Assembly (NCBI GenBank): GCA_958299035.1
Contig: CATQJL010000305.1
Location: 60,280,486 to 60,344,485 of the forward strand
DNA: 64,000 nucleotides
Direction of reading: 5' to 3'
DNA from: Cylicocyclus nassatus
Lineage: Eukaryota > Nematoda > Chromadorea > Rhabditida > Strongylidae
Position 1 is the stretch's first letter; each line of letters begins with the position of its first letter. The notes under the pieces were generated by a model that did not search any database, was not told the DNA's origin, and worked only from the letters and a program-made list of their open reading frames with translations. Below are positions 34,461-47,631 of this stretch, piece after piece. The translations under genes and the position numbers were made by a program.

Positions 34461-37262
34461 TAGGACCTACGAAGTGCTATCGCGTGAAAAATCGAAGAAT
34501 ATGAATCACTGAGGTTAGGTGAAAGGTCTTGGGTGGCCTTGGCTAAGCGAAAACAAGGCCAAAAAACACGTCTTGCTGGCCTTTTACAGCTTCTGACGGT
34601 TATTTCGGATGATGAAGGGCAGGAAATGTGGCAAGTGTAGCTGGAAAGACACAACAAATGGGATGACAAATGACAAATGACAAGAGACGTAACTAGCATC
34701 GAAGTGAAGAAATGACAGGTACCATCGTAGTTAGCGCAATTGGTGCAAGGTGAAAAGCAAGATGGGAAATTTGCAAAGCAATAAAAGTACAAATTTTGCA
34801 GAGCGACTAGTGCGTACTGTTCAAAATGTCTCATAAATACTCATCACACCAAATGGAAGATGTGAGAAAATTCAAAGCGGCCGAAATCAATTTGCCAGCG
34901 CGATGGACGAAGGACTATTTAGGCCAAGAACGCGGCGCAAATTGTCTGAACTTATAATGAAATTATTTGCAAATACAAGCAACACACAGTAGCGCCAGGT
35001 GCATATAGAAGTTGAACAAAGTGTAAACAGATAATCTCATGCTCACTGCGATTTTTGAGTGTGATCAAACTCAAATGGAGCAAAGATCGGTTGACTGGTC
35101 TGGCGTCGCATACAAATAGAACATCAATCGTCACTATTATATGAGTTTCGAAGTTCTTGCCTTTGCCGACATTTGGCTTCCTCCAAAGCATTTGATCGAA
35201 AGTAAAATTGATAAGTTTGTCCGATATGCTTCGATGTTATCACTGGACAAACAAGATGTTGCCGGCTCGATTGGATGATTTCTGGTGTTCAAAAGTGAGC
35301 AATTTCATTCTGATGAAAAATTTATCATCCATTAAAAAGTCTCGAAGGTTATAATCCATTTGATACGGGGTTGAAGTGGTGCAGAAATGCACACTGTAAT
35401 TCGACTGACAACAAAATAATTTCTCGACAGCAAAATTTCTACATATTGTAAAAATCCATGCAAATTTCAAGAAAGCACAAATGGTAGGATATCAGCTTTT
35501 TTTATCACCTATACCCACCTCTAATGAGATTAAGATCTTCTATATCTAGACATTTGCAATGAAACTCCGACATTGAGATAAAGAAAGCGCTGTTTTACTT
35601 TTTGAGACAGTGTTCCACACCAAACAACATGCTTAAATGTCAACAATCTATCTTAAAATCTAGACTTTTTGGAAGGAGAAAAAGTGAAGCGAGTTTTCCT
35701 TTCCGCTCTTGCCGTCACAAAAGATCTGTGGCCGTATTCATCAACGAAACCCGTGGGTTCCGGAACCCACTGGGTTAGCGCTTTTGATGAATATCGATTC
35801 TACACCAGGGAAGAATCGATATTCATCAAAAGCACTAACCCAGTGGGTTCCGGAACCCACGGGTTTCGTTGATGAATACGGCCACTGGTTGAACATGATC
35901 GAAGGTAACAGCTGGACAACATTCTCCCACTGAATAACTGTTCCAAATGGAATGCTGATTCGACAGAATGTACTGAAGTGCAAAAAGCTGAAGAATTGAC
36001 TCGAGGAGATACAGCCGGGTGTCACAGTAAAAACAAGAGAGTGTGTGAGAATTAGAAGATGAATGTTGAATGTTTTTTGCCAACTTCATAATAAGGTTTT
36101 CTCAAATTTTTGTCTTCCGCACTTTCGAATTTTATCCAATAATTTTGACCATCCAGAACTGCGCGAGTACAAACTATATAAACTATATATTAAAACTGAA
36201 ATATACTGTTGATATTTACAGATTCTTTATGTGAGATGATTGACACCCGCGCGAGCCTCATTAATCTTTGACAGATGTGCAGTCTGAGCGCGATTACAGC
36301 AGCGAGTCGAACCAATTGCTAAATTTGTCTCATCTACACGGTAGTGAACCGAATCTGGTACACAAGAAAGGGTACTTGATGTCAAGAGAGGGTGTTGCAT
36401 TACATTCAAGACTGAGTTGGTAAGGAAGAAGGCTCAATTTCAACTAGTCCGATCAAGAAAAATTCTGGTTAGGTTAGACGCAAGAATTATTTTTCCGGAC
36501 TAGAGAATATAACTTTGCAAAATGGAAAGAACTGGTCTCAATTGACAACTGGATGTGGTCAATCCTCTTTTGATTCGCAGGCTGAAAATTGCCTTAATGA
36601 CCGCCTGAGTTTGAAAAAATGCTGATTTACTGTCCAAAAATGAAGTATGAGCATAATAATTATAATTTACAACAATTGCAGCAGTCATTAATCATTGCGC
36701 TGACAATTCCATCTTTCTATCTCATACATTTTCCAGTGCAATTAAGAACTGTAACGTGTATGTGACGTAAGAAACTTTTACGATTTACACTGGGAAGAAA
36801 AGAGAAATATCATTGTAAATAATAATATCATTCCGCGAAGCCAATTAGTGTAAAGCGTCAAATGGCGCGTACAGATATGGACGTCGGGCAAAAAAGTAGA
36901 GGGTTTTCGCTCAAAAGACGTCCTGAATGACTGGCACGAAAGAGCTGATAAAAAAATTCGGCGTTGCTTTGATGGGAATTTGAGCTTTACAATAGAAAAA
37001 GTTCTGGAAAAAAGGTGAACGCTTCAAAGAACAGATGTTTCGGGGGATTATCGTAACGCGTCTCAGAGACGGGAAGTTGAGTACACAGACAAGCGACGTG
37101 ATAAAGTGCTGAAAATGTGCGTTGGATGCAAATAGATGTAATAATCTTCTAGCTAAAAGTGCAAATGAGAAATGCAAGAAATTTGCAAGATGAGGGCAAT
37201 TTCCTAAGCGAAGCAGCAGTCGGGGAGACAAAAATGCGTGTTATCAGGCGAAAAGGCAGCGC
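34461..37262. repeat. Tandem segmental duplication, copy B
   Basis: The second, shorter copy of the unit at 30420-34460. It lacks the 1.4-kb foldback element but carries a hairpin element at 35726-35887 that copy A lacks. Shared landmarks include GACACCCGCGCGAGCCTCAT (about 33410 and 36242) and GACTCGAGGAGATACAGCC (about 33176 and 35999). Confidence 0.8.
35726..35887. mobile_element. Near-perfect hairpin MITE (GTGGCCGTATTCATC family)
   Basis: About 160 bp that folds on itself almost perfectly. Each arm contains GTGGCCGTATTCATCAACG, a run through CCCGTGGGTTCCGGAACCCA, and TTTTGATGAATATCGATTC at the tip. It is absent from the equivalent place in copy A (about 33070). A diverged relative lies in a NUP43 intron. 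Confidence 0.85.
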
Positions 37263-37620
37263 TCTCTGCGCTTGTTGCCTGCATCAACATTACACAAAGC
37301 TATAAGAGTGTGAAAAACTTGGCTTAGTCATCGAAACTGGAGATCAGACCATGAGAGCAGGAAGGTCAATAGCCTTAAATGGGATAAAAGTAACAAGAAG
37401 CGACAAAAGCTAGTAAAAGCTGCTAATGCTGCGTGATTCCCCAGTCACAATAGAGAAATCGATGCGAGAGAGAGTGCCTTGGTGTAAGGCGTGGTCGCCG
37501 CCCATTTGTGTCGCTGGCGCAATTCTTCGCAAGGCTGTTGCGCAACTACGCGTTGATACGCGTGTTTGAAGACATCGTAAACCCAAACTAAGGATGGTGA
37601 GATTTTGATGCGATATATTA

Positions 37621-37966
37621 GCGGAGGTCTCAGTCAAGTAATCGCCCAAGTCCCAGCTGCAAAAGATGAATTCCGAAGCGAGAAAATTGTTTTTAACATA
37701 GAAACGGGCAAGGTAGCTCCGCCCATCCACGTGGGTGGTCTGAAGATACCAAGTCCAAAATTCAGCTTTGATGTGCAAATCACCCCATTACGATTACAAA
37801 TTTTTCGACATTCACGCCTATCTCGAAGCCATTTTCTAATTCATTACCTTCAGACCATCCGCGTTGATGGGCGAAGCCTTCTTGGCGGTTTCTACCCATT
37901 AGAACAATTTTCTTCGGAATTCTTTTCCAGCGGAACTTGGGCGATCACTTAGTCAGGGGCTCCGCG
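37621..37966. mobile_element. Palindromic element
   Basis: The arms share GATCGCCCAAGT-type ends and an inner ATTCCGAAG block on both sides, with GGCGAAGCC/GGTAGCTCC-like and GGTCTGAAG blocks nearer the centre. Long open frames on both strands (37410-37952) run through the arms and are not genes. Confidence 0.6.
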
Positions 37967-40900
37967 ATTTTACAGCAACAAAATCTCAGCATCTCTGATT
38001 TGGGGGTGCCTTTAAGGTATACCCTGGTCGTTTTGTACCTTAGTATGTGAATGCACCCACCACATTGCGCCTACGTATCCATCCTGGATGTGTTTGCCGT
38101 TTTGCATTCAAATTCAGGACATTCCTCAATAAATACTTCACTGATGCATGAAATGAAAAACTTTGGAGAGACGCTGAAAAGCAATTCCAGTGGAAAAGTT
38201 CGTGATGGTCAGCGGCATGGATGGTCGGTTAAGATATAAAATGTAGATGAATAGATGTATAGATATTAAATAATTTAGTAGGCAATAAATGAGTAAATAA
38301 ATAAATAAATAATTATTTTTCATCCATCATGCAGGACTATGAGACAACATGACAGAATTTTATAAAAGCTCAGTTCTTTGACTTTCTAGATGTAGAGATG
38401 AGTGTCTTGGTGTTTGGATTCAAATTCACAGCAAGAATTGATAAGAATGATGTACTATGTCTAAGTTGTTTGATCAAATCAAAATTTCCTCATATCTGCG
38501 CACAATGAAAAAACTAGGGTATTTGATTCATTGCTCCTTCACTCTACTGGAAAATAAAATTCTTCTAAACAAAATATCTACATCACAATTCTCATTGTAG
38601 TGCTTTTTCTAAAGATACCAAGATATCAATACTAGAATATCCTTGTCTGCGTTTATAATAGCCGCAAAAGCCACCGAAATTATTTATTAGCCAGACTAAT
38701 ATTGAGATACAAAACGACTCGAATGTATGAAATGGAGAGCAGAAGGTGTAAGACTACATTGGAGTCTTTATGTGATTGACCAAGGTTCTTTCACGCATCA
38801 TAAATTATCACTGTGGAACGTAAAATCATCGTCTGGCCATTGTGTGTTATCTACGGAAGAATGGATGGTAACTCCCAGCTGTTACTTCAGTTGCATGCCT
38901 ATTTATTACACTCACATGTGGCAACAAACAAGGGGAAACTACCCATTGATACTTTCCTTCATTCCTGGTATCTTGTTTCACATTTCATAGGGTTGTAATT
39001 AGAAGTGCAAAACCATTAGGAACAGTCCAGTGAAACTTCTGTTGAACTTCATTATCAGCTCGTCATGTGTCAACCTTCAATGCTATTTTTGGAGCAGAGG
39101 TTCACGTTGTAATTTGACCCTTTTGATAAGACGAAGGAAAATGAAGATTGGACTGTCCAGCGTCAAAGCTGTACAATCGTGGAATGAAATAAGCGGAAAA
39201 TAATTGGAGGAATATTGATATATTGAAATTTGCCTTAGGTTTTCTTACTATCACGAGAAAGATGAGATATTAAGGATTAAGCGTAAGCAGCGAAAAGAAT
39301 TCGCTTAATTTTCTTGTTTCGTGCTCCTCCCAGATTCAATATCTAACAATCAAAATTTTTTTTGCAAGGCCAGATTTCGATGCGAAACTCCTGAGCAATC
39401 TTTGAGCCCAAATGTGATTTATGTACAAAGTCCCTGGAGCATTCGGATAAGTTCTCTTACACACTGGTGCAAGCGCTGAGAGGATTTTCATGTTTTAGAT
39501 TTGATGAACTTCAAAATGAAAAAAATGTCCCATATTTCACTTCCGTGTCTCGTCAACAAAGGGTGCACAAGGTGTGTTCTGATAAGCGACGCCAAGACTA
39601 ACACAAAGACCAGGACAAAATTCTTCATTAAAATATGACCGCATACTAATCCAGGTGTTTTATGGACAGTGAACATAGAGAAAGCATGTTGTGTTGTTGC
39701 GTCTATGAAGTAAAACTTTTATTCTCGAAAGTGCAGTGCATGCAAAGTGCAGTAAACGCTCTGAACGAAAACCTTTGATTTATATGCTTGCTAGGATAGT
39801 ATGTCTCTTATATTCAGCTATACGAGTATCCACATGACGTAGGCAATCTAATTCAATTTCACCAATATGTCTTGAGTCTCGTCGATTGATCACGGATGTA
39901 ATTGATTATGGGTGGAACTAGGAAAACACACTGTGTCGGAAAATGCACCATTTTCTGTCAACAAAATCAACAAGCTGTTTTGCCTTTTCGAAGGAAGTAA
40001 CAAAATGATCAAATTTAAGAATACCGCATAGTTGATTTCATGCAATGATCACGTTATGAGAATGTCACTGGATGCGAGTACTATACGGTCTGACATCAAC
40101 ACAAAACTTCTGTCCCTCCTTGGTTCTAAATATATCGACTATTTTTGTATTGAGACAGTCACGCTTTTTTGAACACCTTTAGGTTTGTGATGACTTGTAA
40201 GATTCAACTTGACAAGAAAATCAAAGTTTTGCAATCTTCCAATTGGTTGCAATGTGCCAATAAGCAATAGAATTTGCAACCAGCGCACGATTCTACCCAT
40301 ACTTTCATTAGGGAAACAAGTTAGCCATCAAGTATTTTTACATAAATTGAAATTCGAGAGAATAATGAGATGTTAAAAATTTTGTCTTCGAATGAGTCTT
40401 TGTGGAAGCTTTCACTCGGCAAAACTTCTCTCAGATGTAAAGAATATGACTTGAGATGTATATAGCTACAATGCAAAGTTCTTTTGCTGTAGCCAGTTTT
40501 TGCCTTAGGCACAACTAGAAGGCATTTTCGTTCTGACTGAAAAAATCTAAGCCGAGCAATTTATATTCACATTTCCGGCCTGATAGTTTCTTTTTGTGTT
40601 GTTCTTCACTTTGGTTCATCAACAACGCATGAAAGATTTGCAACAAAACGGAGAGCGATTTTTGATACAGAACGAAACGTTACGCACAACCATCAGAATT
40701 GCAACAACCCTGATTCAAAAGCTGTGGGGGCCAGAATAAGATGCACAGACGTCCTTGTATCTTAACTCTGCAAATTCTCCAAAAAAAATCCGGATCAAAA
40801 AATGTCTACGTCCTTGGTTGCACCTATCGGGTTTTTCATCCAATCGCGACTTTCTGAGCGAGTAGATGACCTTTTACATAACAATTTGTTCCAAACAAGC

Positions 40901-41184
40901 AGCTTATTCCTATATCTAACTGCCTTATATTGCAAGTCATGTCTTGCATAGGAACCCTGCTATGACTCCGCAATGAGCGCAAAATTTTTTAAACAGATTG
41001 GAAGAGTTCAAGGTTGTTGACATTTCATATGTAGACATTATCAGATGAGCTGACATCATACAGATTTTATGATCGAGTTTCCACAGACACTATCCTTTGC
41101 CTTCAAAAAATAGCTTCCTGAAAATGTTTCGACAAAAATTCACGCCTCTAGCATCGAAGCTCAGGTGTAACACTATAACACTAC
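37967..41184. other. AT-rich intergenic stretch
   Basis: No supported gene or RNA. A short AAAT microsatellite occurs near 38290-38320. Open frames at 38051, 38727 and 39488 have no motifs. Confidence 0.4.
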
Positions 41185-41472
41185 CAGTGGCGTACCGAGG
41201 GGGGGGGGGGGCGGGGGGGCGCGCGCCCCCCCCCCCCCCCGAGAACGGGTCGCGAAATTTTCGAAAGTTACTTACATGAGTTATAAAAATGTGCAAATGA
41301 CTTGTTTATTTTTGTAAACAATTATAATAATTTTTAAAATTATTTAAAAATTCAAATTAGCCTTATAAAGAAAAATTTTTCGGAGTGCGTGGCTAACGCC
41401 ACGCACCTTCATTCAAAAATTTTTTTTGTCGCGCCCCCCCCCCCCCGAGCCGAAATCCTGGGTACGCCACTG
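41185..41472. mobile_element. hAT-type MITE with 8-bp target duplication and poly-G/poly-C tracts
   Basis: A 288-bp element with ends CAGTGGCGTACC and GGTACGCCACTG. It is flanked by an exact 8-bp repeat AACACTAC (41177-41184 and 41473-41480). The CAGTGGCGTA end plus 8-bp duplication is the hAT signature. Just inside the ends are runs of G and C, and the interior has a GTGCGTGGCTAACG/CCACGCAC hairpin. A truncated relative lies at about 60385-60475. Confidence 0.85.
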
Positions 41473-41480
41473 AACACTAC

Positions 41481-42932
41481 CTATAACACTTGAGATTTAA
41501 AAAAAAATGCATTTAGAAATAGAGCGTTTTATGGTAGTCGACCAGGATTATTTTCTCAAGCCAAACAACAAAGAAGAGCATCGTTAGTTCAAGGTTAATA
41601 GATCACATGAGTAGGCACCAGACGAAAGCGAGTGCCTGTCAAATAAACTTCAATTTGCGTACTCTATCCAATTATGAGTAGTTTTATAGCTCTTTTCGTG
41701 GCTCGCTTAGCAAAAAGAGCGCTAGATTTCGCCCTAAAAAGCATGCCCGTTTAAGATAATCACATGCGAGCTTAACGCACAAACACCGGGACCATTAGGC
41801 ACTCCAGCCAAAAATGGTACGACAAACTTGGAATGCACACATACCGATTTACCAGCGGCGCACCGAAATTTTTTTAGGGAAATCGAGGAGCTGAATTTTT
41901 CCGAATAATGGAAAGTAGCTTCCACCGAGTTCCTCATGAGGCTTGACTCTAATTTTTCACCTGTGGCTCAATTTCAAAAAAAGAGGTAATACTGTAGCAT
42001 GTCTACAACCATGATAGCAGTCAGTTGACATGCGAATATTTGCACATTTGATATTACCGGATAGAGTTTCCAAGTACGGCCAGATGGTAAACGTTTTTCG
42101 GCTGAAAACAATCTTTGATGACAGAATGGTCCACAACAAGTATCCAAAAGCATAGCATTGAAATATGCATCGGAGTTGCATGTAAAAGATAGTGGTTTCA
42201 AAAATTCCGTGATTCCCAATTTTCGAAACGCTTTGACTTATTAGATAAATTTAGCGATTGACTGTTCCATAAGAAGACCAGCATGCTCGTCCATGCATGA
42301 AATTAATTGTTGAAAAGGCTAAACGTGATTTTGCGAAAAATTGCCTAGAATGGATAAGGTTGTGCTTTATCACTGATAAAGTTCCGAACTGACATATAAT
42401 AGTAAAGACTTGAAACTGCTCTTTCGTAAATGCTTAGGTAAATTATATCTATTTAGACGTTTGATGATACTAATGAGATTTTTTTTAGATGACCTGATAA
42501 GGTTAACTAGGTATAAAGAGTCGGTCAGTTAGTTTCCCTTCAACATTAGAACAGTCGAAAATGTACACTTGTGATAGAAAGCCGAAGAAAGGGTGATTTT
42601 ATAAAACCTCGTATGATGATATCAAAAAAAAAACGCAAGCAAATAAACAGTCGAAAGGAACTACGCAGACATGATAAGAGAATGGAAGATGAGGAAAGGA
42701 GTGAGGAATGAAATATAACAAGATGCAGCAACACATATAAACAATGAATGAAAAAAGATGAGCCATGCATGAGTACGACAGTATTTGCAAACACAAGTTA
42801 AAAAATCAACAATACCATATCGAGATTTAAATTAGACTGTAACGATCAAACCCTCACCCGTAATGCAGGAATAACACTGATGCAGCGAGTCAATAATAGT
42901 ATAACAAAAACCTCGGCAACAATGATTTGGCG
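41481..42932. other. Intergenic stretch downstream of NUP43
   Basis: No gene is supported. It contains the 3' flank of the minus-strand NUP43 gene; I did not find a clear AATAAA close to its stop codon. Confidence 0.35.
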
Positions 42933-45900
42933 TCAATGATGCGTTGTTGTGCCAATAGGGAAGGACACATTTTCGTACATGTACAGCATGCACATATCAA
43001 CGGCTGCTACCACCGATGTACCTTCGATGGCGAATCCATTCACAGAGCCGAACGATGGAGAACGCAGTGTATCCAATTCGACATTTTGACTCAACAGATC
43101 TGATAGCCAAGGAGATTGGCGCATTCCAGCCGATGGGCAATTTCTGACAATGTTCCATTATTATGTGTGCTCTATTTGTGGTAATAAAACTGTGCAAGCT
43201 CAAAATTAACTATTGGAGAAAGCCAAATGGTTTACTCGTCATTAAACATAGAGGCTCAAAACTGCATATTTGTTCGACATTTAATAATGACTTGCCCCAC
43301 AGTTTTTGCACTTTCCTAAACATCACCAAACCAAGAAGAAAAAAAAACAGGAAAGTCCGTATAAGCTTAGTGTAGGCCACCATCAACTCCTTCTTTCGCT
43401 TCCGCCGCAGGCAGAGATTCAGAAAGATGAGCGATAAAGAGAACACCATCTTATTTTGACGTAATCTATGACATCTAATTGGATCCAACTTTGAACCACC
43501 AGATAAGTTGCTAGTTCAAGGGTACAGAATCAAAGACAATAGTTAAAGCGCATACACTCTGTATAGTGCGGGACCTACGCAAGTGTAGGTAGGCATCTAA
43601 TATTACAGCCGTGAAGCGTAGCAGGATAACTGTACGGTCAATTTCATGATTCAAAACTTTCAGATCAACTGTAAAATGCACCGGGATTTAGAATTCAAAA
43701 CTTTACACTATTGAAACTATGCTTTGGGAAAAGAATGAAAGCCAAAACAAGCAGAACAGCTCGAGGAAACGTGCTAAAATAAAAAGAAATGAAACTTACA
43801 CGTTCACAGATGAAACATCCCAATGGACGAGACTCCCATCAGCAGATGCACAAACGAAGTGATCGCCACATTGCGAATGGAACTCAACCTAATATAGACA
43901 ATCAATCAAAATTTCAAGAGGGCAAGAAATGAACCTGCGTGATGGTGGAAGTAGCTACATCAAATGTATTCGGCATCAGGTCATGACCCGCTCCTCGAAT
44001 GTCGGCGAAGCCAACCGTGCCGAGATCTGTGCCAAAGGAGATCTAAACGAAATCATAGATTTACACAACAGAACGCAAATAAGTCGAAGCTTTCCGATTC
44101 AGATCAAATATAAAATGTATGTATGTGTAGAACGAGATCTGTGGTCGTACTCATCAACGAGCCCAGTGGGTAAATCAGCGCCACTGGTTTGTATGGATAT
44201 ACACAAAGTTGCTGCAAGTTCGCGAACCACTTGTTTTGTGAATACCGTGGGTTAACCCTACCCACTAGTAAGCGGTACCCACTGGGTTTCGTTGATGAAT
44301 ACAGCCACTGAAGCAGTAATTCGCTCTTTAGGATTGAGCATTTAGATACGAAAAAAAATCGACAAATGACGATGGGAAAAACAACAAGCGTTGATGCACC
44401 GTTTGAGAGTTCATCAAAGGGATGATAGAGTAGAAACTTTTTGCCTCCATTTTTAATAGAAGGAAAACGTATACTCACGAAACATCACAAGAAACACTCA
44501 CCAAGCTTGCCAGTGCTGGATGGTTGGCTAATGTGGTGACAGCGTCAAGCCTTCTTTTAGAGGGTACACACACTACCACTGGCTTGTTGAACGACTGCAG
44601 TCGACAGTCCCATACCAAAATTTGGCCGGCAGAATGACCAGATGCCAAAAGAGTACCTCCCGCCAAGGTCGTGACTGATCGTACTCCAGAATTACCCTGA
44701 AAAAGGCATCGACACTCGGGAAACATTAATTCACTTTCCGACTTCTGAGGCCTCCTAGTCGGTGTGGCTGAGTAAGCTTCATTATCACTACCTAATAAAG
44801 CAGGAAAAGAGAAATATCAATATCTGTACACTTACCTTAGATAGTGAGCTAACTGTCCCTGTCTCAATGTCAACCTTTGCAAGAGAGCCGTTTGATGACC
44901 CGCTGAAACATTGAAGCTAATATGGAAGGCATTTGCCAAGTAATATTTACCTGATGATGCTATGACTGTCGAATTCTGTAAGCACACGAGAATCCCCTTT
45001 CCCGTGCACATTCTCGATTGTTTTTAGCTTAAAACAGTTGATCGGCAATCTAATGACGTGCGTTGATAAAAAATTACCTTTGTCAAGTTATCGTCTGTGT
45101 TGTTGAGTACCAATAAACTTCCGTTATTGAACGAGACACAAGTCACTGGTGGTGTGCAACTGCTGAAAAAAATTTTTTGCAAGAGAGCAAAGGAGGCGGC
45201 AAGGCCGCAAACTCCTTATACAAAACAATGGATCATGAAAGAGGCTCATTTTAAAATGATAAGCACATACCAATATTGATATTATATCTTGATGATGATG
45301 TAAGAGCTTGACTCTATAGACTCCGATACTGGCAAAAAAAAAAGAAAATCTAAGGATGGATGGCCGTGATAGAGCAGCGAATGACATGATACCAATGCAA
45401 AAATGTCGGAGATAAAGATGGGACTAGATAATATTAGGTTGTCCCGAAAGCTTAGTCGGTTTTTTCATCGATCACTAAAATCATAGAACTCCAATCGATG
45501 GATGACTTAGGTACCATTCGAATCAGATTTTTATCCTCTTTCTTATAGCTATATTTGTCCCCTGATCTATGGTGTCTTTGTGATGTTATCGCCATGGCTA
45601 TTCTAGCAGCTTAATAGTAACGTCAGATCTTCCCTGAATTTTGAAAAATCTTGTTTTGATATTTTCAAAAAGGGCAGTTACTGTTGTGTAGAGCAAACCT
45701 TGGCTACCTTACATTCATTTTAGATTACATAGGTCACGTATATCACCTCTGTAATAATTATTTACTTGAGAAAAACCGCGATTCTTTGATCACATTCAGC
45801 ACATAAGAGTTCCAAAAATTCTAGAAGCTCACTTTTTGAAACAAGTCAAACTTGATTACGTTGCACAAATAATGTTCGATAAGTTCCAACTCGCAGAACC

Positions 45901-46859
45901 TTTGAAAGCTTTGATGTTTGCTGCAGTTGGGTTTTTCGTGACTTTACAAAAATCTCCAAAGAAATATTTGAAAAAAAAAACACACACATACAAATCATGA
46001 GAATCTAGAAAAATTACCGCATAGTCCGAGATTAGATCTACTTGTGCTACTTGGCCCTTTCCAAACCTCTGGAATATAAGTTTTCAGAAACTGGCTGGAC
46101 TTTAAGTAGTGAGAAATGACGGAGAAGATTGGCAGTCATCACAAAACGCATAGAGGATACGGTTCGAAAATGTAATCATTACAAAGGGGGAGAAAAACCG
46201 CATCGGATGCATGTTAAAACACATTTAGGCTTCATGATGTGGTTTTTATAGTCGTTTGAAAGAAATTGATAAACTCGGGACAACCTAGTACATTCGTCCA
46301 GCAGTGCTTAAATGTTGCAAGAATAAGGCTGTTGGTTTGCTGTATATTCATCAAATGCTACCACTGAATAACCATCCCCACCTTTTCGTCGATTTCAATG
46401 AATTCAGAACAATCATAGGAAACATTTTGTACGTAACAACGTACATACCATAAATCGAACGGATCCACATCCAGTGGTAATCTGCAAAGTTCCTCAAAGG
46501 GTTCCGCAACATCATCGTCGCTCTCATTTGGCTTCCACAGAGAAGCACATCGTCCATCGGAGTATCCAAGCCAGAGCAGGCGGCCACCATATGGGAGAAA
46601 ACGGACCTCAAACACTCATTTGTAGTATGCAAGGTTTTGCAAGATCGTCCGTAGGTAAAATGGAATTTTCTTCGTCAAGCAAAAGCGGATCTTCTTACAA
46701 GTTATTAGCAGTAAAAACGATGCTTACCTTTCGGAGTTTTGCGAATGTCTGCTGCGAATAATCCTTGCGCTCCTTAGCCGCTTCAGATTTATTCGTTGGC
46801 ACAGCAGTGACAGGCGACGTCAATTCAGAACCAACCCGTCGACTGACAGCCGTAGCCAT
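42933..46859 (-). CDS. npp-23: Nucleoporin NUP43, WD40-repeat subunit of the nuclear pore Y complex
   Basis: Nup43 is a beta-propeller subunit of the Nup107-160 (Y) complex of the nuclear pore. Nine exons in coding order: 46859-46728 (ATG), 46606-46449, 45162-45078, 45027-44951, 44902-44836, 44696-44502, 44042-43935, 43888-43800, 43143-42933 (TGA). Phases agree throughout and sum to 1122 nt, or 373 aa; human NUP43 is 380. WD-type blocks include IISGSSNGSLAKVDIETG, LLASGHSAGQILVWDCR, ISFGTDLGTVGFADIRG and VEFHSQCGDHFVCASADG followed by SLVHWD. The last closely follows the human propeller text (FTCSEDGSLWHWD), and the C-terminus (SVNGFAIEGTSVVAAVD) aligns with the human SVN...LVCGTDAE end. The 1.29-kb intron 2 holds a mariner-like element and intron 6 a hairpin MITE. 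A TTCAAG acceptor-like site 4 nt before the ATG could accept a spliced leader; this is inference. Confidence 0.92.
44139..44310. mobile_element. Diverged copy of the GTGGCCGTATTCATC hairpin MITE in NUP43 intron 6
   Basis: The ends read CTGTGGTCGTACTCATCAAC and, on the complement, CAGTGGCTGTATTCATCAAC. The CCCAGTGGGT motif is kept in both arms. It matches the hairpin at 35726-35887, but the arms have diverged and the tip is different. It lies wholly between exons 44042 and 44502. Confidence 0.75.
45437..46285. mobile_element. Mariner-like non-autonomous element in NUP43 intron 2
   Basis: An 849-bp element with ends GGTTGTCCCGAAAG and CTCGGGACAACC, flanked by TA (45435-45436 and 46286-46287). 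No intact transposase is visible. The interior matches a 5'-truncated copy at about 57230-57902, and its left end matches the element broken by the insertion at 47719. Confidence 0.75.
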
Positions 46860-47630
46860 TAATCTTGAAGAAGCGAACGATTGAAGATGAACTACAGATT
46901 ATCTACGTTCAAATGAGACAAGTGACGCGCCACAATTATGAGTGAGACAGAACTTTTGTTTGTAGCGCATTATCGAGGCGACCGGATAGTGCAGCATTTT
47001 CCGCAAAGGCTTCAAAACTAGGCGCGAAACATGAGGGTCATACTTAGGGTGCCTTCATACCGCGCTAGCAGCCAGAAGGCCTGTGTTTGAATAATTCGTA
47101 CATTCGATGGTTTGGAAAAATGAGTTATTCGAATATTCGTTTATTCGAGGAATTTTAAAAGACAGTTATTCGAATATTCGAATATTCGAGCCAACTTGAT
47201 AGACATTATTCGAATATTCGAATATTTAAGAACATTCATTCGAACATTCCATGTCAAAAGAAAACTTCAGCTGTTCTACACTGAGTACAAGTATGTCCCC
47301 GATCGGTCAATCACATGAATGAATTATCATATGACAGAATGACTAGCAAGCTTCTTTTTTAAGGCATAGGTCGCGAATCATGCTACAGCATAGTGATGAC
47401 AAGTCTTATGCATAATTTATTTGGATGGTCAACTATCTTTTGAAGGTCCCTTACAACAAAATTGCAAACCTCAAAATTACCACTAAAACAACTTTGTGAG
47501 AATTCAATCCTACAGCAGAAAATGTGAAATTAGTGATTGATATATAATTCCCAAGTATTAGATTATCAGCTAATATACAGATATTTCCATGAGTTTTCTT
47601 TTTCTGGATTTAGATGAGCGCAGAAGCATT
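46860..47630. other. NUP43 upstream region with an ATTCGAAT-rich satellite
   Basis: The first 200 bp probably contain the NUP43 promoter. From about 47100 to 47245 the sequence is a short-period palindromic repeat of TATTCGAATATTCGAA type. The same repeat type reappears at 58335-58560. The rest is featureless. Confidence 0.6.
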
Positions 47631-47631
47631 T

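Noticed and set aside
34460..34834. 124-codon minus-strand open frame in the duplicated unit
   Set aside because: The matching place in the other copy (30544-30783) reads differently after indels, so the frame is not conserved; composition is low-complexity Ser/Cys/Phe.
37410..37952. Overlapping open frames of 115-122 codons on opposite strands
   Set aside because: They lie across the arms of a palindrome, where an open frame on one strand forces a similar one on the other.
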